Under the pieces are notes generated by a model, which worked only from the letters and a program-made list of their open reading frames with translations, did no database searches and was not told the DNA's origin. DNA of 6,810 nt. Origin: an uncultured Eubacteriales bacterium. Lineage in GTDB: Bacteria > Bacillota > Clostridia > Oscillospirales > Acutalibacteraceae. How positions within the stretch are numbered: the stretch's first letter is position 1; the number at the start of each line of letters is the position of its first letter. The DNA is taken from assembly GCA_900321595.1 (NCBI GenBank), contig ONWP01000212.1:1-6810 (forward strand), read 5' to 3'. The position numbers and the translations under genes are program-made. Positions 6,601 to 6,810 of the stretch are shown here, one piece after another.

Positions 6601-6810
6601 CGGACAGTTCATCAGCGGTCACGAGCCGAAGGCGCTGGCCGACCACGTCTACACCGGCGCGCCGGTCTGGAGCGCCTGGAGCGAGACCGCGGACGGCTGG
6701 ACCTGCGCGGCGACCTTCAAGTGCGACAACTGCACGAATACGATCGCGCCCGAGGTGTCGATCACGTCCGCGACGACCGACCCGACCTGCGACACGGCCG
6801 GCTTCATCAC
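3581..6810 (+). CDS. Large secreted modular surface protein: GLUG array, Flg_new/InlB-type repeats, Cys-rich repeats (3' partial)
   Basis: The frame is open from the ATG at 3581 to the right edge: 1,076 codons with no stop, so the C-terminus is missing. Order of parts: signal peptide (1-31); a lead-in with the typical GLUG-protein preamble (AKGFAQFINNAGTG, then FKGTFDGQNHTI at 103-114 and VGLF at 126-129); one degenerate unit (AALVG at 160-164); twelve clear GLUG units (188-553); a closing motif WGVKIGGTTYYYPIMQW (606-622) that commonly ends such arrays; a diverged beta-rich module (about 627-717); Flg_new/InlB-B-like repeats (721-927) marked by GW and LYAKW; and a Cys-rich repeat region from about 945 onward. 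It has its own promoter and RBS and follows a terminator, so it is transcribed apart from the rhamnosidase operon. GLUG and Flg_new modules occur in exported, often cell-wall-attached proteins. Adhesion or matrix binding is an inference, and no enzyme domain is visible. The anchoring signal (sortase motif, SLH or other) would be past the edge. Confidence 0.9.
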   Translation, partial: MQRSFRKALSVLLSVLMVLSVFGGLTLTASAADVWDGTWDGSGFSNNHITSAKGFAQFINNAGTGTSYEGQTIYLDVDVDFNSIDFGNISGGKNVYYSRDNYFKGTFDGQNHTIYNFQIHNSDHRVGLFRSAENATFRNVYFENVLVDDNSDSNKKNGFAALVGWGGGNLTFKNIKIKSGEIFGYNYVGGIVGEFDSNSTIRFTDCSNAARIYANNNRAAGLVGHSKGSVIADGCSNSGEVYAGYSDAGGIAGWIEDDESSFTNCSNTGKISTDACAGGIFGYFGSKSQDKVMTITNCSNSGYIESRAKVAGGIAGMIDTDGEHIFEENVNRGAVYGREDAGGIVGSNSGFGTWRINYNYGSVTCPNDNAGGILGEVEDDKQVFKNCFNSGAVQGKNSVGGILGYGNAAPHEFSKCGNSGDVTSTNDSAGGIYGYGGNSQPTIETCWNVGTIKAYNDAGGILGHTNHHSFIRRCWNAGSIETYNHTDNGAHGGIVGHTSDLSGSSNDNPNMTDCYNWGQVSGGRDDGGLIGKIRDGNTSYYITNSYNAGAVSGVRPFAIIAYGGNVGNNVYYDSGVGMGTVQGTAISDANLKASSGFSSNYCKNTWGVKIGGTTYYYPIMQWYRDMFYFTVWFVDAPSGTNAYFNGSYGASCYTPAPTRTGYTPGFWFLSDDMNKLIGRNTYFTCGVTAPSDTFTVEQHLDDVTKIDVTKTFNMTWTPNRYTIRFDRNGMNYGSMEDLPMTYDIPKDLPAVGFFREFTVKLHYNDGVTADRNEIVRSTFNGWAKSAGGAKVYDDKAQVNNLAADDGAVVTLYAKWTAGSLTLTDLEREGYDFEGWYTDEALTQKVTGAYTPTANSDLYAKWAIKTFTVVFRDQDDLQVGDEQTVAYGQDATPPEPPRDFFDETNHFVFKGWTDYTNITEDTVVQALYFVNEHVFDQEIASDDYKASDATCNAPAKYYKSCVCGYKGTETFDYGEVDGTNHVHTENVTATDSTCTTPGYTAGVYCSDCGQFISGHEPKALADHVYTGAPVWSAWSETADGWTCAATFKCDNCTNTIAPEVSITSATTDPTCDTAGFI
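4142..5239 (+). repeat. Array of 12 GLUG-type protein repeats (about 30 residues each)
   Basis: Each unit starts with a [VA]GG[IL]xG core and runs through to an [ND]C-x-N-x-G-x-[VI] strand. Cores begin at residues 188, 219, 248, 277, 311, 341, 370, 399, 429, 458, 491 and 526, giving spacings of 29-35 residues. The Asn in the second motif is present in all 12 units (208, 237, 267, 300, 331, 359, 389, 418, 448, 476, 516, 547). A Cys two residues before it is present in nine (206, 235, 265, 298, 387, 416, 446, 474, 514) and replaced by Asn, Asn and Ser in units 5, 6 and 12. The regular spacing and ladders of identical residues suggest a right-handed beta-solenoid. Units are diverged at DNA level, not recent tandem copies. 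Confidence 0.88.
5741..6361 (+). repeat. Flg_new / InlB B-type (Listeria-Bacteroides) repeats
   Basis: Three successive units can be seen: residues 721-815 (YTIRFDRNG ... FNGWAKS ... VTLYAKW), 816-861 (EREGYDFEGWYTDEA ... SDLYAKW) and 862-927 (TFTVVFRDQD ... FKGWTDY ... VQALY). The alternating aromatic strands, the GW in mid-repeat and the closing LYAKW are the family signature. The middle unit lacks the opening YTVxF strand and the first is long (95 residues). A further, strongly diverged unit may lie before them (about 627-717, ending in MTWTPN). These small beta-grasp-like modules usually act as spacers or stalks on surface proteins. Confidence 0.82.
6428..6810 (+). repeat. Start of a cysteine-rich repeat region (C-x10-C-x2-C type), cut by the window edge
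   Basis: Cysteines fall in repeated groups: C950/C960/C962, C993/C1004/C1007 (STCTTPGYTAGVYCSDCG), C1042/C1048/C1051 and C1070 in PTCDTAGF, where a new unit starts at the edge. The best unit reads ATDSTCTTPGYTAGVYCSDCG with a following acidic/His linker. Similar Thr-Cys ... Tyr-Cys-x2-Cys-Gly repeats occur in many large exported proteins of gut Clostridia. I do not know an assigned function. The paired CxxC could bind metal or form disulfides. Confidence 0.7.

Noticed and set aside
5375..6646. Reverse-strand open frame of 423 codons opposite the stalk and Cys repeats
   Set aside because: It has no start context and is Arg/Val-rich with no domain. It is the shadow of the surface-protein frame.

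Overview
The window is GC-rich and densely coding on the + strand. It looks like a piece of a Gram-positive, probably gut-associated, high-GC member of the Clostridia (Oscillospiraceae/Ruminococcaceae-like). The reasons are a strong AGGAGGT ribosome-binding site, a sigma-A type promoter, a classic hairpin-plus-T8 terminator, and a secreted modular protein built from GLUG, Listeria-Bacteroides-type and cysteine-rich repeats of a kind common in such bacteria. The taxonomic placement is inference from style, not from a marker gene.

Layout: (1) Positions 3-911 hold the C-terminal half of a GPH/MelB-type sugar:cation symporter, cut by the left edge. (2) Positions 898-3414 hold a complete cytoplasmic GH78-family alpha-L-rhamnosidase whose start overlaps the end of the transporter by 14 bases, so the two are almost certainly one operon. 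(3) Positions 3415-3580 are the only substantial non-coding stretch and hold a rho-independent terminator followed by a promoter and an RBS. (4) Positions 3581-6810 hold the start of a very large exported protein, cut by the right edge after 1,076 codons without a stop.

The first two genes form an uptake-and-hydrolyse pair: small rhamnose-capped glycosides enter through the symporter and the rhamnosyl group is removed inside the cell. The third gene is a separate transcription unit with its own strong signals. Its product has a signal peptide, a beta-solenoid-like array of 12 clear GLUG units (about 30 residues each, with an invariant Asn ladder and a near-complete Cys ladder), a run of Flg_new/InlB-B-type beta-grasp repeats and the beginning of a cysteine-rich repeat region. 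It is most likely a cell-surface adhesin or scaffold-like protein; its anchoring signal lies beyond the window. Nothing in the sequence ties it functionally to rhamnoside use.

I found no mobile element, CRISPR array, tRNA or rRNA. The long reverse-strand open frames are shadows of the GC-rich genes. I did not find a clearly new biological system; the surface protein is the least explained item.
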